From the NCBI GenBank assembly GCA_029781035.1, contig JAKOXK010000077.1:16847-80846 (forward strand): a stretch of 64,000 nucleotides of DNA, read 5' to 3'. The number at the start of each line of letters is the position of its first letter. Positions within the stretch are counted from its first letter, which is position 1. The position numbers and the translations under genes were made by a program. The notes beneath the pieces were generated by a model, which ran no database searches, was not told where the DNA came from, and saw only the letters and a program-made list of their open reading frames with translations. Positions 1 through 7,997 of this stretch are shown here, piece by piece. Source of the DNA: Armatimonadota bacterium (GTDB taxonomy: Bacteria; Armatimonadota; Fimbriimonadia; Fimbriimonadales; Fimbriimonadaceae).

Positions 1-308
1 CAGAAGTGTCGGAGGGACGAGTCAAGGAGGGCCGCTTCGAGCCGCGAGACTTCGGGTTTGACCCAATACCGGAGTCCGTCCTTTTCCCAGGATCTACGGT
101 GGCAGAAAGTGCTGAGGTGCTGCATGCCGGGTTGACCGGCACAAGCGTGGACCGAAGCCGAGCCATGGTTCCAAACGCTGCGGTGACGGTCATGCTCGCC
201 GGACTGGCCTCAAGTCCAAGCCAAGCGGCGTCGCTCGCTTGGCAGACGATTGAGTCTGGGGCTGCGGCAAGGCTCCTCGACAAGGTAGTGGAGGCAACAT
301 CCGGTTGA
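1..308 (+). CDS. trpD: Anthranilate phosphoribosyltransferase, C-terminal part (5' truncated by window edge)
   Basis: This is the end of the enzyme that joins anthranilate to phosphoribosyl pyrophosphate, the second committed step of tryptophan synthesis. The reading frame enters from the left edge (first full codon at base 3), so only about the last 100 residues are present and the PRPP-binding loop lies outside the window. The visible part keeps the closing pattern of the family, including an Asn-Ala-Ala (VPNAAVTV) where TrpD proteins usually read LNAAAAL, followed by a helix ending LLDKVVEA. The stop codon overlaps the TTG start of trpC by four bases, which supports a translationally coupled trpD-trpC-trpF order. 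The identification rests largely on this context plus the C-terminal pattern. Confidence 0.85.
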   Translation, partial: EVSEGRVKEGRFEPRDFGFDPIPESVLFPGSTVAESAEVLHAGLTGTSVDRSRAMVPNAAVTVMLAGLASSPSQAASLAWQTIESGAAARLLDKVVEATSG

Positions 309-1087
309 ACGTGCTCCAACGGATATTCGAACACAAACGCGCCGAATTGGAGGGTCGGATGAGCCTCGTCCCTTTGAACGACCTGAAGGCGAGGGCGGCC
401 GGTGCCTCTCCTCCCCGGGGATTTCACCAGTCGCTGGCCTCGTCGGCAAGGCCCGTATCACTCATTGCAGAAGTCAAAAAGGCGTCTCCGACCAAAGGGG
501 TTATTCGCCCGGACTTCGACCCCGAGTCGATCGCGCGGTCCTACGAAAGAGCGGGCGCCCAGTGCCTCAGCGTGCTGACAGACGAGGATTTCTTCCAAGG
601 TTCGGAGGAGTTTCTTGTACGTTGCCGCGCCGCGACGTCCCTTCCCGTCATCAGGAAGGACTTCACGACGTCGGACTATCACGTCTGGGAGGCCAGAGCC
701 ATGGCCGCCGACGCCGTGCTTCTAATTGTTAATGGTCTGTCAAGGTCAGAAATTGTCGATTTTCGCGGACTTGCAGAATCGCTGGGAATGGACGCGCTGG
801 TCGAGGCGGCGAACTTGGAGGAGGCTGAGCTGGCGCTCGAAACGGGCGCGAGCCTGATCGGTGTGAACAACCGCGACCTCGAAAGCTTTAACGAATCGAT
901 CTCAACGTCCTTGGAGGTGCTGCCTCAATTGGTGGGTCGGGCTACATTGGTCAGTGAAAGCGCTCTCAGGACAAAGGCAGACATCGATGCTGTTGCTGAT
1001 GCTGGGGCGAGGGCGGTCTTGATCGGTACAACTTTCTGTGCGGCACCGGATCCAGGCTCCAAGGTGCGTGAGGTGATGGGCTGGTGA
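305..1087 (+). CDS. trpC: Indole-3-glycerol-phosphate synthase
   Basis: Cytoplasmic (beta/alpha)8-barrel enzyme that closes the indole ring of CdRP, giving indole-3-glycerol phosphate and CO2. At 260 residues it has the usual length of a monofunctional TrpC. The signature EVKKASPTKG is at residues 56-65, with the expected catalytic Glu56 and Lys58. SVLTDEDFF (about 90-98), PVIRKDF (about 115-121), GVNNRDL and the phosphate-binding ending VLIGT are all present. The start is TTG at 305, inside the TTGA overlap with trpD. The stop overlaps the GTG of trpF in the same way, so the three proteins are probably made from one message. Confidence 0.97.
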   Translation: MNVLQRIFEHKRAELEGRMSLVPLNDLKARAAGASPPRGFHQSLASSARPVSLIAEVKKASPTKGVIRPDFDPESIARSYERAGAQCLSVLTDEDFFQGSEEFLVRCRAATSLPVIRKDFTTSDYHVWEARAMAADAVLLIVNGLSRSEIVDFRGLAESLGMDALVEAANLEEAELALETGASLIGVNNRDLESFNESISTSLEVLPQLVGRATLVSESALRTKADIDAVADAGARAVLIGTTFCAAPDPGSKVREVMGW

Positions 1088-1704
1088 CCCGGATCAAGTT
1101 CTGTGGGTTCACGCGAACTGAGGACGTTTCTGAAGCCGTGGCCCTTGGCGTCGATGCCATTGGCTTTGTCAGGGCTGCCGAGAGCCCCCGGTGCGTCACG
1201 CTTGAGAGCGCAGCGCTCATGGGCTGGACGGCCGGCCCTTATGTGGCGAAGTTTCTCGTCTATCGGCACTGTGACGAAGAGCCTCTGAGTGGATTTGGCA
1301 TTCAGGCAGCAACGTTCTCAAGTTCTGCCGGACTTCACGAGTGTGTCTATGTCCCCGTCATTCCTGTCGGCAGTCAGACTGAGGTCGACCGACACTTGGC
1401 GGCGTCTGAGGGCTCATGGCCGCCAATTGCCGCTTTCCTGTTGGACAGTGTCAAGGACCGGAGGATCGGCGGGTCAGGAACGACGTGCGATTGGGAGGTG
1501 GCAGGGGATCTTGTGCGGCAGACGAGTGTGCCCGTTATCCTTGCCGGCGGTTTGACGCCAGACAACGTGGGTGAAGCTATCCGGCGCGTCAGACCTTATG
1601 CCGTCGACGTCAGCAGTGGCATTGAATCGAGCCCCGGCGTCAAAGACCACGGCAAGATGAAGGCTTTTGTGGAGGCGGTCCGCGCCGCTGACCGTGAGCT
1701 TTGA
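1084..1704 (+). CDS. trpF: Phosphoribosylanthranilate isomerase
   Basis: Cytoplasmic barrel enzyme that converts N-(5-phosphoribosyl)anthranilate to CdRP, the substrate of the TrpC enzyme encoded just upstream. It has 206 residues. The catalytic base Cys7 is in KFCGFTR and the expected general acid Asp121 is in LLDS. The phosphate site is formed by LAGGLTPDNV and VDVSSGIESSPGVKDHGKM near the C-terminus. The GTG start at 1084 lies in a GTGA overlap with the trpC stop. The segment after GFV differs from the commoner FYPKSPR wording (RAAESPR), but the fold signatures are intact. No convincing T-rich terminator follows. Confidence 0.97.
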   Translation: MTRIKFCGFTRTEDVSEAVALGVDAIGFVRAAESPRCVTLESAALMGWTAGPYVAKFLVYRHCDEEPLSGFGIQAATFSSSAGLHECVYVPVIPVGSQTEVDRHLAASEGSWPPIAAFLLDSVKDRRIGGSGTTCDWEVAGDLVRQTSVPVILAGGLTPDNVGEAIRRVRPYAVDVSSGIESSPGVKDHGKMKAFVEAVRAADREL

Positions 1705-1740
1705 ACCGCAGACGGGAACGGTTCTCACCCCGAGATTGTC

Positions 1741-1746
1741 TAGACT
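1741..1746 (+). promoter_or_regulatory. Putative -10 box TAGACT, six bases before ATG 1753
   Basis: TAGACT fits TANNNT and ends six bases before an ATG, the spacing seen at many unit heads in this window. It would give an essentially leaderless message for the small ORF and the ABC cassette. No good -35 is visible. Confidence 0.45.
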
Positions 1747-1752
1747 CTCAGC

Positions 1753-1905
1753 ATGGGTCTACCTGCTGGCTCGGCCGGCGCTCCCTCCCGCAAATTGACT
1801 AGGTCGACCGCCTGTCTCGGCGCGGCGGGCACGATGCCCGACATCACCGAGGTGCCAAGGGTAGACTCCGCGCCGCACTCATACCGGAGGCCCATCGTTC
1901 CTTGA
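1753..1905 (+). CDS. Unrecognised 50-residue ORF coupled to the ABC ATPase gene
   Basis: A 51-codon frame (ATG 1753, TGA 1903-1905) fills the gap between trpF and the ABC ATPase gene. It is not a family I recognise. The peptide starts MGLPAGSAG, is rich in Ala, Pro and Arg, has one Cys, and shows no hydrophobic segment or signal peptide. Two features argue that it is translated: a TANNNT box ends six bases before its ATG, and its stop overlaps the TTG start of the next gene as TTGA, the coupling used throughout this genome. It may act only as a leader that delivers ribosomes to the ABC gene. Chance cannot be excluded. Confidence 0.4.
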   Translation: MGLPAGSAGAPSRKLTRSTACLGAAGTMPDITEVPRVDSAPHSYRRPIVP

Positions 1906-2867
1906 GCCTTGCCATCGAAACTCGAGACCTTGTGAAGACCTATAAGTCGCGGAGCGGTCCGATCAACGTCGTCAGCAATCTGAACCTGCAGGTAGAACCT
2001 GGGGAGATTTTTGGCTTTCTCGGCCCGAACGGGGCCGGGAAGACGACGACGATCAAGATCCTGCTCGGCGTCATCTATCAGACGACTGGCGACGCGTACG
2101 TGCTCGGCAAGGAGGCGGGCGACATCGCCATTCACAAGCAGATCAGCTATCTGCCGGAAAAGCCGTACTACTACGAGCACATGACCGGCTTGGAGATCAT
2201 GCAGTTCTACGCGAGCTTGTTCGGGATCCACGATCTTAAGAAGTGTAAAGACCTCTTGGAGCGCGTGAACCTCGGCAACGACATGAACCGACCGATCAGC
2301 CAGTACTCAAAGGGCATGCAACAGCGCGTCGGGTTGGCACAAAGCCTGCTCAACGACCCCAAACTGCTGTTCCTCGACGAACCGACAGGTGGCCTCGACC
2401 CGATCGCGCACATCGAGATCCGGGACTTGATCTTGCAGTTCCGTGACGAGGGCAAGACCGTCTTCATTTCGTCCCACGAGTTGAGCGACGTCGAGCGCAT
2501 CTGTGACCGGGTCGCGATCATCAACAAGGGCGAGGTAGTCGCCCAGGGTCGTTTGGAAGAACTGCTGATTGGTGGCCGGATCGAACTCACTGCCAACGGC
2601 TGTCCAGATGATCTTGCCACGAGACTGCGGGACGAGGACACGTTGGTCTCGATCAACCACGGACGTATGATCGTCGACGTGCCGGACACTCACAACCCTG
2701 ACCAGATTGCGAAGATGGTCCAGGCTGCCGGCGGCGAGATCGTCAGTATCATCCCAAGGCGCAAGCGGCTGGAAGACCTCTTCCTTGAAGCGGTGACCGG
2801 GGACAACATCGCCAAGGGCCGTCGGCTCGACCGGATTGTGGAGAAGCAGGGCGAGGAGAAGAACTAA
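1902..2867 (+). CDS. ABC transporter ATP-binding protein (ABC-2 type export family)
   Basis: Cytoplasmic nucleotide-binding subunit of a transporter of the CcmA/GldA/NatA type (321 residues). Walker A GPNGAGKTT is at about residues 42-49, the signature SKGMQQRV at about 137-143, Walker B LLFLDEP with GGLDP at about 155-166, and the switch His is in ISSHEL. The region beyond about 220 is the C-terminal extension common in this subfamily. The TTG start at 1902 has GGAGG at 1886-1890. The stop overlaps the permease ATG by one base, so the two proteins form one transporter. Substrate unknown; related systems export drugs, lipids or ions, or act in gliding or envelope functions. Confidence 0.9.
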   Translation: MSLAIETRDLVKTYKSRSGPINVVSNLNLQVEPGEIFGFLGPNGAGKTTTIKILLGVIYQTTGDAYVLGKEAGDIAIHKQISYLPEKPYYYEHMTGLEIMQFYASLFGIHDLKKCKDLLERVNLGNDMNRPISQYSKGMQQRVGLAQSLLNDPKLLFLDEPTGGLDPIAHIEIRDLILQFRDEGKTVFISSHELSDVERICDRVAIINKGEVVAQGRLEELLIGGRIELTANGCPDDLATRLRDEDTLVSINHGRMIVDVPDTHNPDQIAKMVQAAGGEIVSIIPRRKRLEDLFLEAVTGDNIAKGRRLDRIVEKQGEEKN

Positions 2868-3658
2868 TGGGAGTCATCCTTGCCATCGCCAAGACGACGC
2901 TCGGCGAAGCCGTGAGGCGACGCGTGTTGCTCGTCATCCTGCTTGTCGGAGTCCTGTTCCTGGCCATCGCGCCAGCGCTTGAGGCACTGTCTCCCAGGCA
3001 GGAACTGACGGTTCTCCGCGCCCTCACATTAGGCATCATCCAACTCACCAGCGCTGTCATCGCCGTAGTCTTAACGGTGTATTTGATCCCCAACGAGATC
3101 GAGCGGAGGACGATTTACACGATCCTCTCGAAACCCGTCCGACGGTGGCAGTTCCTGATCGGCAAGTACCTGGGCGCAGTGGGCGCGCTTGGTCTGATGA
3201 TGCTGCTCATGACCACGATCATGCTCCTCGTCTTCCTCATCATGAGGAAGGTGGAAGGCACGGCAGAGATCGCGAGCCTTGCAAAAGTTCCTTTCGCGTT
3301 CTTCATCCAGATGTCCCTCTTGGCTGCGGTTTCGGTTTTCTTCTCGACCTTTGCGTCTCCGATCGTGAACTTTTTCCTGAGCGGAGGTGTTTACCTGGTC
3401 GGGACAGTGTTTGACTCGTTCTTCGATGTACTCAGTAAGAACAGTCAACTGAACCCAGCGGTGAAGGGCATGGCCAGCATCGTGCACGTCATCGTCCCGA
3501 ACTTCCAGTCCTTCAACGTCCAGAACCCGGCGATCAACCAACTGCAGTTCATTCAGAGCGAAGGGATGTTCTATCTAGGTCTAGGTGTCTACGCTTTCAC
3601 CTACATCTCGATCCTTCTGATCGCGGGAATCGTCGTGTTCGAGTATCGCGAGGTATGA
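2867..3658 (+). CDS. ABC-2 type transporter permease
   Basis: Integral inner-membrane partner of the ATPase encoded immediately upstream (263 residues). About six hydrophobic segments can be read: near residues 20-36, 55-75, 105-125, 145-165, 168-185 and the last helix at about 235-258. The stretch NEIERRTIYTILSKPVRRW after the second segment is typical of ABC-2 permeases (NutP/GldF-like), whose cytosolic loop contacts the ATPase. The substrate cannot be told from the sequence. The following TPR-like gene begins four bases after the stop, so all three are probably one unit. Confidence 0.88.
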   Translation: MGVILAIAKTTLGEAVRRRVLLVILLVGVLFLAIAPALEALSPRQELTVLRALTLGIIQLTSAVIAVVLTVYLIPNEIERRTIYTILSKPVRRWQFLIGKYLGAVGALGLMMLLMTTIMLLVFLIMRKVEGTAEIASLAKVPFAFFIQMSLLAAVSVFFSTFASPIVNFFLSGGVYLVGTVFDSFFDVLSKNSQLNPAVKGMASIVHVIVPNFQSFNVQNPAINQLQFIQSEGMFYLGLGVYAFTYISILLIAGIVVFEYREV

Positions 3659-3662
3659 GAAG

Positions 3663-5033
3663 ATGCGCCTGAAGACAGCCCAGTTGTGGGGTTTGGTGGC
3701 TGGGCTCGCCATCGTGCAGGGCCTCGTTCACGAGGCCGTGGTCTTCCCACTGTGGAAGAAGAACTATGCCGTCCGTACGGACTTGGGCAACGGCGGCCTT
3801 TCTCCCGACCAGTTGTTGCTGGCCTTTGCTGGATTCCGCGAACTGATCGCTGGCATCCTCTGGGTCAGGGCCGACTCGTTCTTCGACGATGGCAACTTCG
3901 ACGCGATCTTGCCGATCATCCGCCTTGTGACGATCCTGGACCCGCACCAGATCGACGTGTACTCGACGGGCATGTGGCACATCGCCTACAACTTTACGGA
4001 CGAGGGTTCACGTTCGGACCGACGGTACGTGCCCAGCGCAGTCGCGCTTGGTATCGAAGGCGCTAACAACAATCCGAACACCTACGAGCTGTTCTACGAG
4101 ACCGGTTGGCTGTACTTCCACAAGATTGAGGACGACTATCCTGAGGCCGTGAAGTGGTTCGAGGAAGCCATGAAGCGTCCGGACGTCATCACCGCCCGTC
4201 GGAACATCCTCAATGCGGCGTACCAGCACAACGGGCAGATCGACAAGGCCGCCGACTATCTGTATAATCTGCTACAAGAGTCTGAGAAACGCGTGAAGTC
4301 AGGAAGAGACTTCATGGCGAGCACCAACCGAGACACGATCGAGAACAATTACGACAATTTGCTCGTGCGGATGGCTCAGCGAGGCTATTTCGCCAAGAAG
4401 GGTGGTTACTACCAAGACTGGGACTATGACACTAAACCCCCGTTCGACGTTGGCTTCAGTGCGGAGGTCTCTGTAGTCGAACCCAAAGTCATCCGCGTTG
4501 AAGGAACTTGGAACGTGTTGCCGGTCGGCACGCGCATCCGCATTGTTCTGCGCGATGAGAACTTCCCCCACGCGGTACCGGCCGGGATGCAGTGGTATCA
4601 AGGGCCGGCGATCAACCTCGATCCGCCGAAAGACGAAACGTTCATGCAGGAGCAGCTTTTCGTAAAGAACCAGCGGTTCGACCGAAAGATCGACATGTCG
4701 CGCGACCCTCTGATGTACCCGTTCGCACAAGACAAGTACATCGTCGAGTTCTATTACAATCCCCGTCAAGCACCTGCCTACATCCAAGACAAGTTCGGCT
4801 GGAGTGGGGAAGGGATGACAGACAGGAACTTCCTGAACAACGATGTCCGGCCCGGAATGAACGTGATCTACACCACGATGGAGTTCACGCGTGACCAGCT
4901 ACTGCGTCAGGGAGCCTGGGAGAACAAGGTTCCCGTCGTCAGGACCAAGAACTACGTTGGGTTTGGAGCTAGGCAGCTGCAAGATCAAGTGTTCAAGGTA
5001 CCGGGCATCGAGCCCGAACCAGACAAGAAATAA
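3663..5033 (+). CDS. Membrane-anchored TPR-like protein of unknown function
   Basis: 456 residues. An N-terminal hydrophobic segment at about residues 7-27 acts as signal or anchor. It is followed by a helical region with tetratricopeptide character (NTYELFYETGWLYF, YPEAVKWFEEAMKRPD, ARRNILNAAYQHNGQIDKAADYL at about 140-210). The second half, from about residue 255, is beta-rich with many aromatic residues and no motif I recognise. The gene begins four bases after the ABC permease and is probably co-transcribed with it. An accessory or periplasmic role for the transporter is plausible but unproven. The SRP RNA gene starts directly behind its stop. Confidence 0.75.
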   Translation: MRLKTAQLWGLVAGLAIVQGLVHEAVVFPLWKKNYAVRTDLGNGGLSPDQLLLAFAGFRELIAGILWVRADSFFDDGNFDAILPIIRLVTILDPHQIDVYSTGMWHIAYNFTDEGSRSDRRYVPSAVALGIEGANNNPNTYELFYETGWLYFHKIEDDYPEAVKWFEEAMKRPDVITARRNILNAAYQHNGQIDKAADYLYNLLQESEKRVKSGRDFMASTNRDTIENNYDNLLVRMAQRGYFAKKGGYYQDWDYDTKPPFDVGFSAEVSVVEPKVIRVEGTWNVLPVGTRIRIVLRDENFPHAVPAGMQWYQGPAINLDPPKDETFMQEQLFVKNQRFDRKIDMSRDPLMYPFAQDKYIVEFYYNPRQAPAYIQDKFGWSGEGMTDRNFLNNDVRPGMNVIYTTMEFTRDQLLRQGAWENKVPVVRTKNYVGFGARQLQDQVFKVPGIEPEPDKK

Positions 5034-5040
5034 GCACCGA

Positions 5041-5177
5041 GGGCGCCGGAACTGGCGGAGCGCCATGTCAAGTCGCTCCGCCGGGAACTGCGCGGCAGTC
5101 GGGCGGCGAACTCCGCCAGGGCCGGAAGGCAGCAACGGTAAGTCGTTTCACTGTGCGACGCACCCTTCCCGGCGCCC
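5041..5177 (+). ncRNA. ffs: Small bacterial signal recognition particle RNA (4.5S-like)
   Basis: RNA scaffold of the signal recognition particle, which with Ffh targets nascent membrane proteins. The diagnostic core is present: apical helix GCC-GGAA-GGC at 5121-5130 with the GGAA tetraloop at 5124-5127, flanked by the conserved internal loop CAGG (5117-5120) opposite AGCA (5131-5134). The ends close in a perfect 9-bp helix (5041-5049 with 5169-5177), giving a 137-nt hairpin. The exact 5' and 3' ends are inferred from that helix. The position just ahead of dnaX-ybaB-recR is the classical location. Nothing else is recognised in 5178-5309. Confidence 0.92.
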
Positions 5178-5309
5178 TCTGAATATCTGTCATGGGGAGA
5201 AACAGCCAAGACTGGCGGGCAGAACTCCATGACGACGGTCCAGAATGACGGGTGAGGAGTCCGCGACCGCTCAACCTCGTCTAACATTCCTGAAGCTCTC
5301 GTCCGACCT

Positions 5310-6941
5310 ATGTCTCACCTAGCCCTCTACCGCAAGTACCGGAGCCAGACCTTTTCCGACCTGGTGGGGCAAGACCACGTCGTCCGGATCCTGCAGAACG
5401 CCATTTCACGGGGCACGATCGGACATGCCTATCTGTTCACAGGTCCCCGTGGAACGGGAAAAACGTCGACTGCGCGCCTTCTTGCCAAGGCCCTCAACTG
5501 CGAAAAGGGGCCCTTGCCTGAGCCGTGCAACGAATGCCAAGCCTGCCGCGAGATCACGATTGGGAACTGCATGGATGTGCTCGAGATGGACGCGGCGAGC
5601 GAGAGCGGCGTTGACGACGTGCGTGGGTCCATCGTCGAGGTTGCGGACTATCGCCCGGCCTATTGCCGCTACAAGGTCTTCATTATCGACGAAGTCCACG
5701 ACCTGTCGCGACAAGCGTTCGACGCCCTCCTCAAAACGATCGAGGAACCCCCTGACCACCTTGTCTTCGTTCTCGCGACGACCGAGTTCAACAAGGTGCC
5801 ACCGACCATCCGGTCACGTTGCCAGCGGTTCGAGTTCCACCGCGGTACCGTCCAAGACCTCGTGGCTCGGCTCAAGTACGTCGTCGACGCTGAAGGTGTG
5901 GACGCAGAGCCAGCCGCACTGACCGCCATCGCCCGCATGTCAGACGGAGGGTTTCGAGATTCCCTCACTTTGCTCGAACAGGCTGTCTTGACCACCGAGG
6001 GCCAGGTCACCCTTCAGCACATTTACGATCAGTTGGGGCTGGTTGCCGATGAAACTGTGGACCAGATCCTCAACGCGATGGCATTGCGCGACGTGCCTCA
6101 ACTCATGGCCTCGCTCGAAGATGTCTACCGGCTCGGGCGTGATCCACGCGCGCTCCTTGAGTCCGTCCTCTACCGAATGAGCGACCTTACCCGTGCCGCC
6201 TATGGCGTCGACATCGGCGGATTGGGTGACTCCGCCCAAGAAGCGGCGCTGAAGGCGACGGCCGGTTCGATCGGTCTCGAGAAGGTGCTGGCGTTTCGGG
6301 CTGCGATGGCGGAGGCGCACCGGGACATACGGGACGTCAGCATTCCGCGCGTCTGGCTTGAGGCTGAACTGATCCGGATCGCACATGGTCGTGAAGAGGT
6401 CAGAGCGACCCATCGTCAAGAGTCGAAAGAGCCCGATCGTACGACGACCACGCGCCAAGCGGCGCCTCCTCCGGTGAACATCAAGGCAGAGCCGTCCGCT
6501 GTAGCTCGGCCCGCAGACGAGGTTCTGAAGTCCGAACAGGCGCCCGTGCCCGTGAACAGCGGCGATCCCGAACTTGACCGTATGCGCCAGATTTGGCGGG
6601 AGACTTACCGAGAGCTGGCGGGTACAGCGAAAGTCGTCGAAGCTCGGCTTGCGAACTGCGACGTTTCCTCGTTCGATGGAAAGGTGGCGACGATCCGCTT
6701 CGCTCGTCAAGTCGATCTCGACTACGTGATGGACCGGGTCAAAGCACAAGCCGCGATCCGGGAGTCATGGGCCCGGCACGGAGGCAACGGTGTGGAACTC
6801 CAGTTCGTCATGGCCGTGAAGAGTGGGCCGACAGCCAGGGCTGCGGTCGAGGCGACAGCGGTAGAATTGCCCGCCGAAGGCGAACGCTTGGTAGACTTGG
6901 TGCACGAGGTGTTCGAGACTCGCGGACGGAACTCAGAATGA
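5310..6941 (+). CDS. dnaX: DNA polymerase III subunit gamma/tau
   Basis: Clamp-loader ATPase of the replicative polymerase (543 residues). The AAA+ core starts at the N-terminus (LYRKYRSQTF). Walker A GPRGTGKT is at 45-52, a zinc site is formed by Cys64, Cys73, Cys76 and Cys79, and Walker B DEVH is at 127-130. Sensor 1 is in LATTEFNKV and the SRC finger in RSRCQRFEF. Domain III follows to about residue 360, then a Pro/Thr/Glu-rich linker (about 365-415) and a C-terminal domain that would hold the tau part. I see no A-rich slippery heptamer after domain III, so a separate gamma form is not predicted. The stop overlaps ybaB as ATGA. Confidence 0.97.
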   Translation: MSHLALYRKYRSQTFSDLVGQDHVVRILQNAISRGTIGHAYLFTGPRGTGKTSTARLLAKALNCEKGPLPEPCNECQACREITIGNCMDVLEMDAASESGVDDVRGSIVEVADYRPAYCRYKVFIIDEVHDLSRQAFDALLKTIEEPPDHLVFVLATTEFNKVPPTIRSRCQRFEFHRGTVQDLVARLKYVVDAEGVDAEPAALTAIARMSDGGFRDSLTLLEQAVLTTEGQVTLQHIYDQLGLVADETVDQILNAMALRDVPQLMASLEDVYRLGRDPRALLESVLYRMSDLTRAAYGVDIGGLGDSAQEAALKATAGSIGLEKVLAFRAAMAEAHRDIRDVSIPRVWLEAELIRIAHGREEVRATHRQESKEPDRTTTTRQAAPPPVNIKAEPSAVARPADEVLKSEQAPVPVNSGDPELDRMRQIWRETYRELAGTAKVVEARLANCDVSSFDGKVATIRFARQVDLDYVMDRVKAQAAIRESWARHGGNGVELQFVMAVKSGPTARAAVEATAVELPAEGERLVDLVHEVFETRGRNSE

Positions 6942-7273
6942 AACTCCCTAAAGGATTTGGTGGCCAAGGCGTCGGCAACTACATGCAGCAAGCCAAGCAA
7001 GCGATGGCTCGAGCCCAAAACCTCGAGAACGAACTGCAGGCCGAACGGATCGACGTGGACAAGGGCCCGGTCAAAGCTGTCTTCAACGGCCAGGGAGAGA
7101 TTGTCTCTATCAAGCTGGACAAGTCGGTCGTTGACCCAGAGGATATTGAAGTCCTAGAGGATCTGATCGTCGGGTGCTTACGGGACGGCTTTGCCAAATC
7201 CGTCGAGTTGCGGAACACGAAGCTCGCCGAGATCATGCCGAATATCCCCGGAATCGGCAATCTGGGGCTTTAG
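6938..7273 (+). CDS. Nucleoid-associated protein, YbaB/EbfC family
   Basis: Small dimeric DNA-binding protein of 111 residues, found between dnaX and recR in many bacteria and thought to organise the nucleoid or assist recombination. It has a Gly-rich N-terminus, a long basic and acidic helix (MQQAKQAMARAQNLENELQ), the beta segment VKAVFNGQGEIVSIKLD and a second helix (DLIVGCLRDGFAKSVEL) before a Pro/Gly tail, which is the YbaB layout. The ATG at 6938 was chosen because it gives the expected N-terminus and an ATGA overlap with dnaX; longer upstream extensions in this frame lie inside dnaX. Confidence 0.95.
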   Translation: MKLPKGFGGQGVGNYMQQAKQAMARAQNLENELQAERIDVDKGPVKAVFNGQGEIVSIKLDKSVVDPEDIEVLEDLIVGCLRDGFAKSVELRNTKLAEIMPNIPGIGNLGL

Positions 7274-7338
7274 CTCGTAACCGACTCACAGGCCGCAGGA
7301 GACATTGCGACTGGAGAACGTGGACACCTAGACACTCG

Positions 7339-7932
7339 ATGCAGTTCGCCCGACCCCTCTCAGAACTTATTGCGCAGTTGGAGCGCTTGCCTGGTATCGG
7401 GCCGAAGTCCGCCCAGCGACTGGCGTTCCACGTACTTCGCATGCCGGTTGATGACGTACGGCGTCTGGCCGAGTCCCTGACTCGGGCGCGCGAGTCACTG
7501 CGACTGTGTTCGACCTGCCAGAACGTGAGTGAGGGCGAGACCTGCGAGGTCTGCTCAGACCCGCGTCGTGACGACAGCGTGATTTGTGTCGTGTCTGAGC
7601 CTCGAGACATAGCTGCCATGGAGAGGATCCACGAGTATAAGGGCCGGTACCACGTGCTCCACGGGCTCCTCTCGCCGATGGACGGGATCGGTCCCGAACA
7701 TCTCAAGGTTCGTGAACTGCTGGAACGCTTGAGGAACGACGTGGCCGAAGTGATCGTGGCCACGAACCCGACCGTCGAAGGGGACACCACTGCCCTCTAT
7801 CTGGCCAGGCTGATCAAGCCCCTTGGTGTCAAGGTGACACGGCTCGCACACGGCATGCCTGTCGGTGGAGAACTCGATTACGCCGACACGGCCACCCTTC
7901 TGAGTGCGCTCGAGTATCGTCGTGAACTCTGA
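7339..7932 (+). CDS. recR: Recombination mediator protein RecR
   Basis: Works with RecO (and RecF) to load RecA on gapped DNA. It has 197 residues. An N-terminal helix-hairpin-helix (LERLPGIGPKSAQRLAFHVL) is followed by a four-Cys zinc finger (CSTC, then CEVC after a short loop) and a Toprim domain starting VICVVSEPRD and containing IVATNPTVEGDTTALYL. The C-terminal Walker-like segment ends with HGMPVGGELDYAD. The start ATG 7339 matches the usual MQFARPLSELI beginning. The dnaX-ybaB-recR order is the textbook cluster, here led by the SRP RNA. Confidence 0.97.
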   Translation: MQFARPLSELIAQLERLPGIGPKSAQRLAFHVLRMPVDDVRRLAESLTRARESLRLCSTCQNVSEGETCEVCSDPRRDDSVICVVSEPRDIAAMERIHEYKGRYHVLHGLLSPMDGIGPEHLKVRELLERLRNDVAEVIVATNPTVEGDTTALYLARLIKPLGVKVTRLAHGMPVGGELDYADTATLLSALEYRREL

Positions 7933-7997
7933 CGGTGGAACGCCGCAACCCGCTTGGCCCAGCAGAGGTCCGCGCTCCCGATGCAGACTAAACCCGC

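Noticed and set aside
1703..1724. Hairpin GAACCG/CGGTTC after trpF as a terminator
   Set aside because: Six-base stem with a ten-base loop and no T-run; it overlaps the trpF stop codon. Too weak to call.
6400..6941. Programmed frameshift in dnaX producing a gamma form
   Set aside because: No A-AAA-AAG type heptamer with downstream stem was seen after domain III. The A5 run near 5459 lies in the P-loop.
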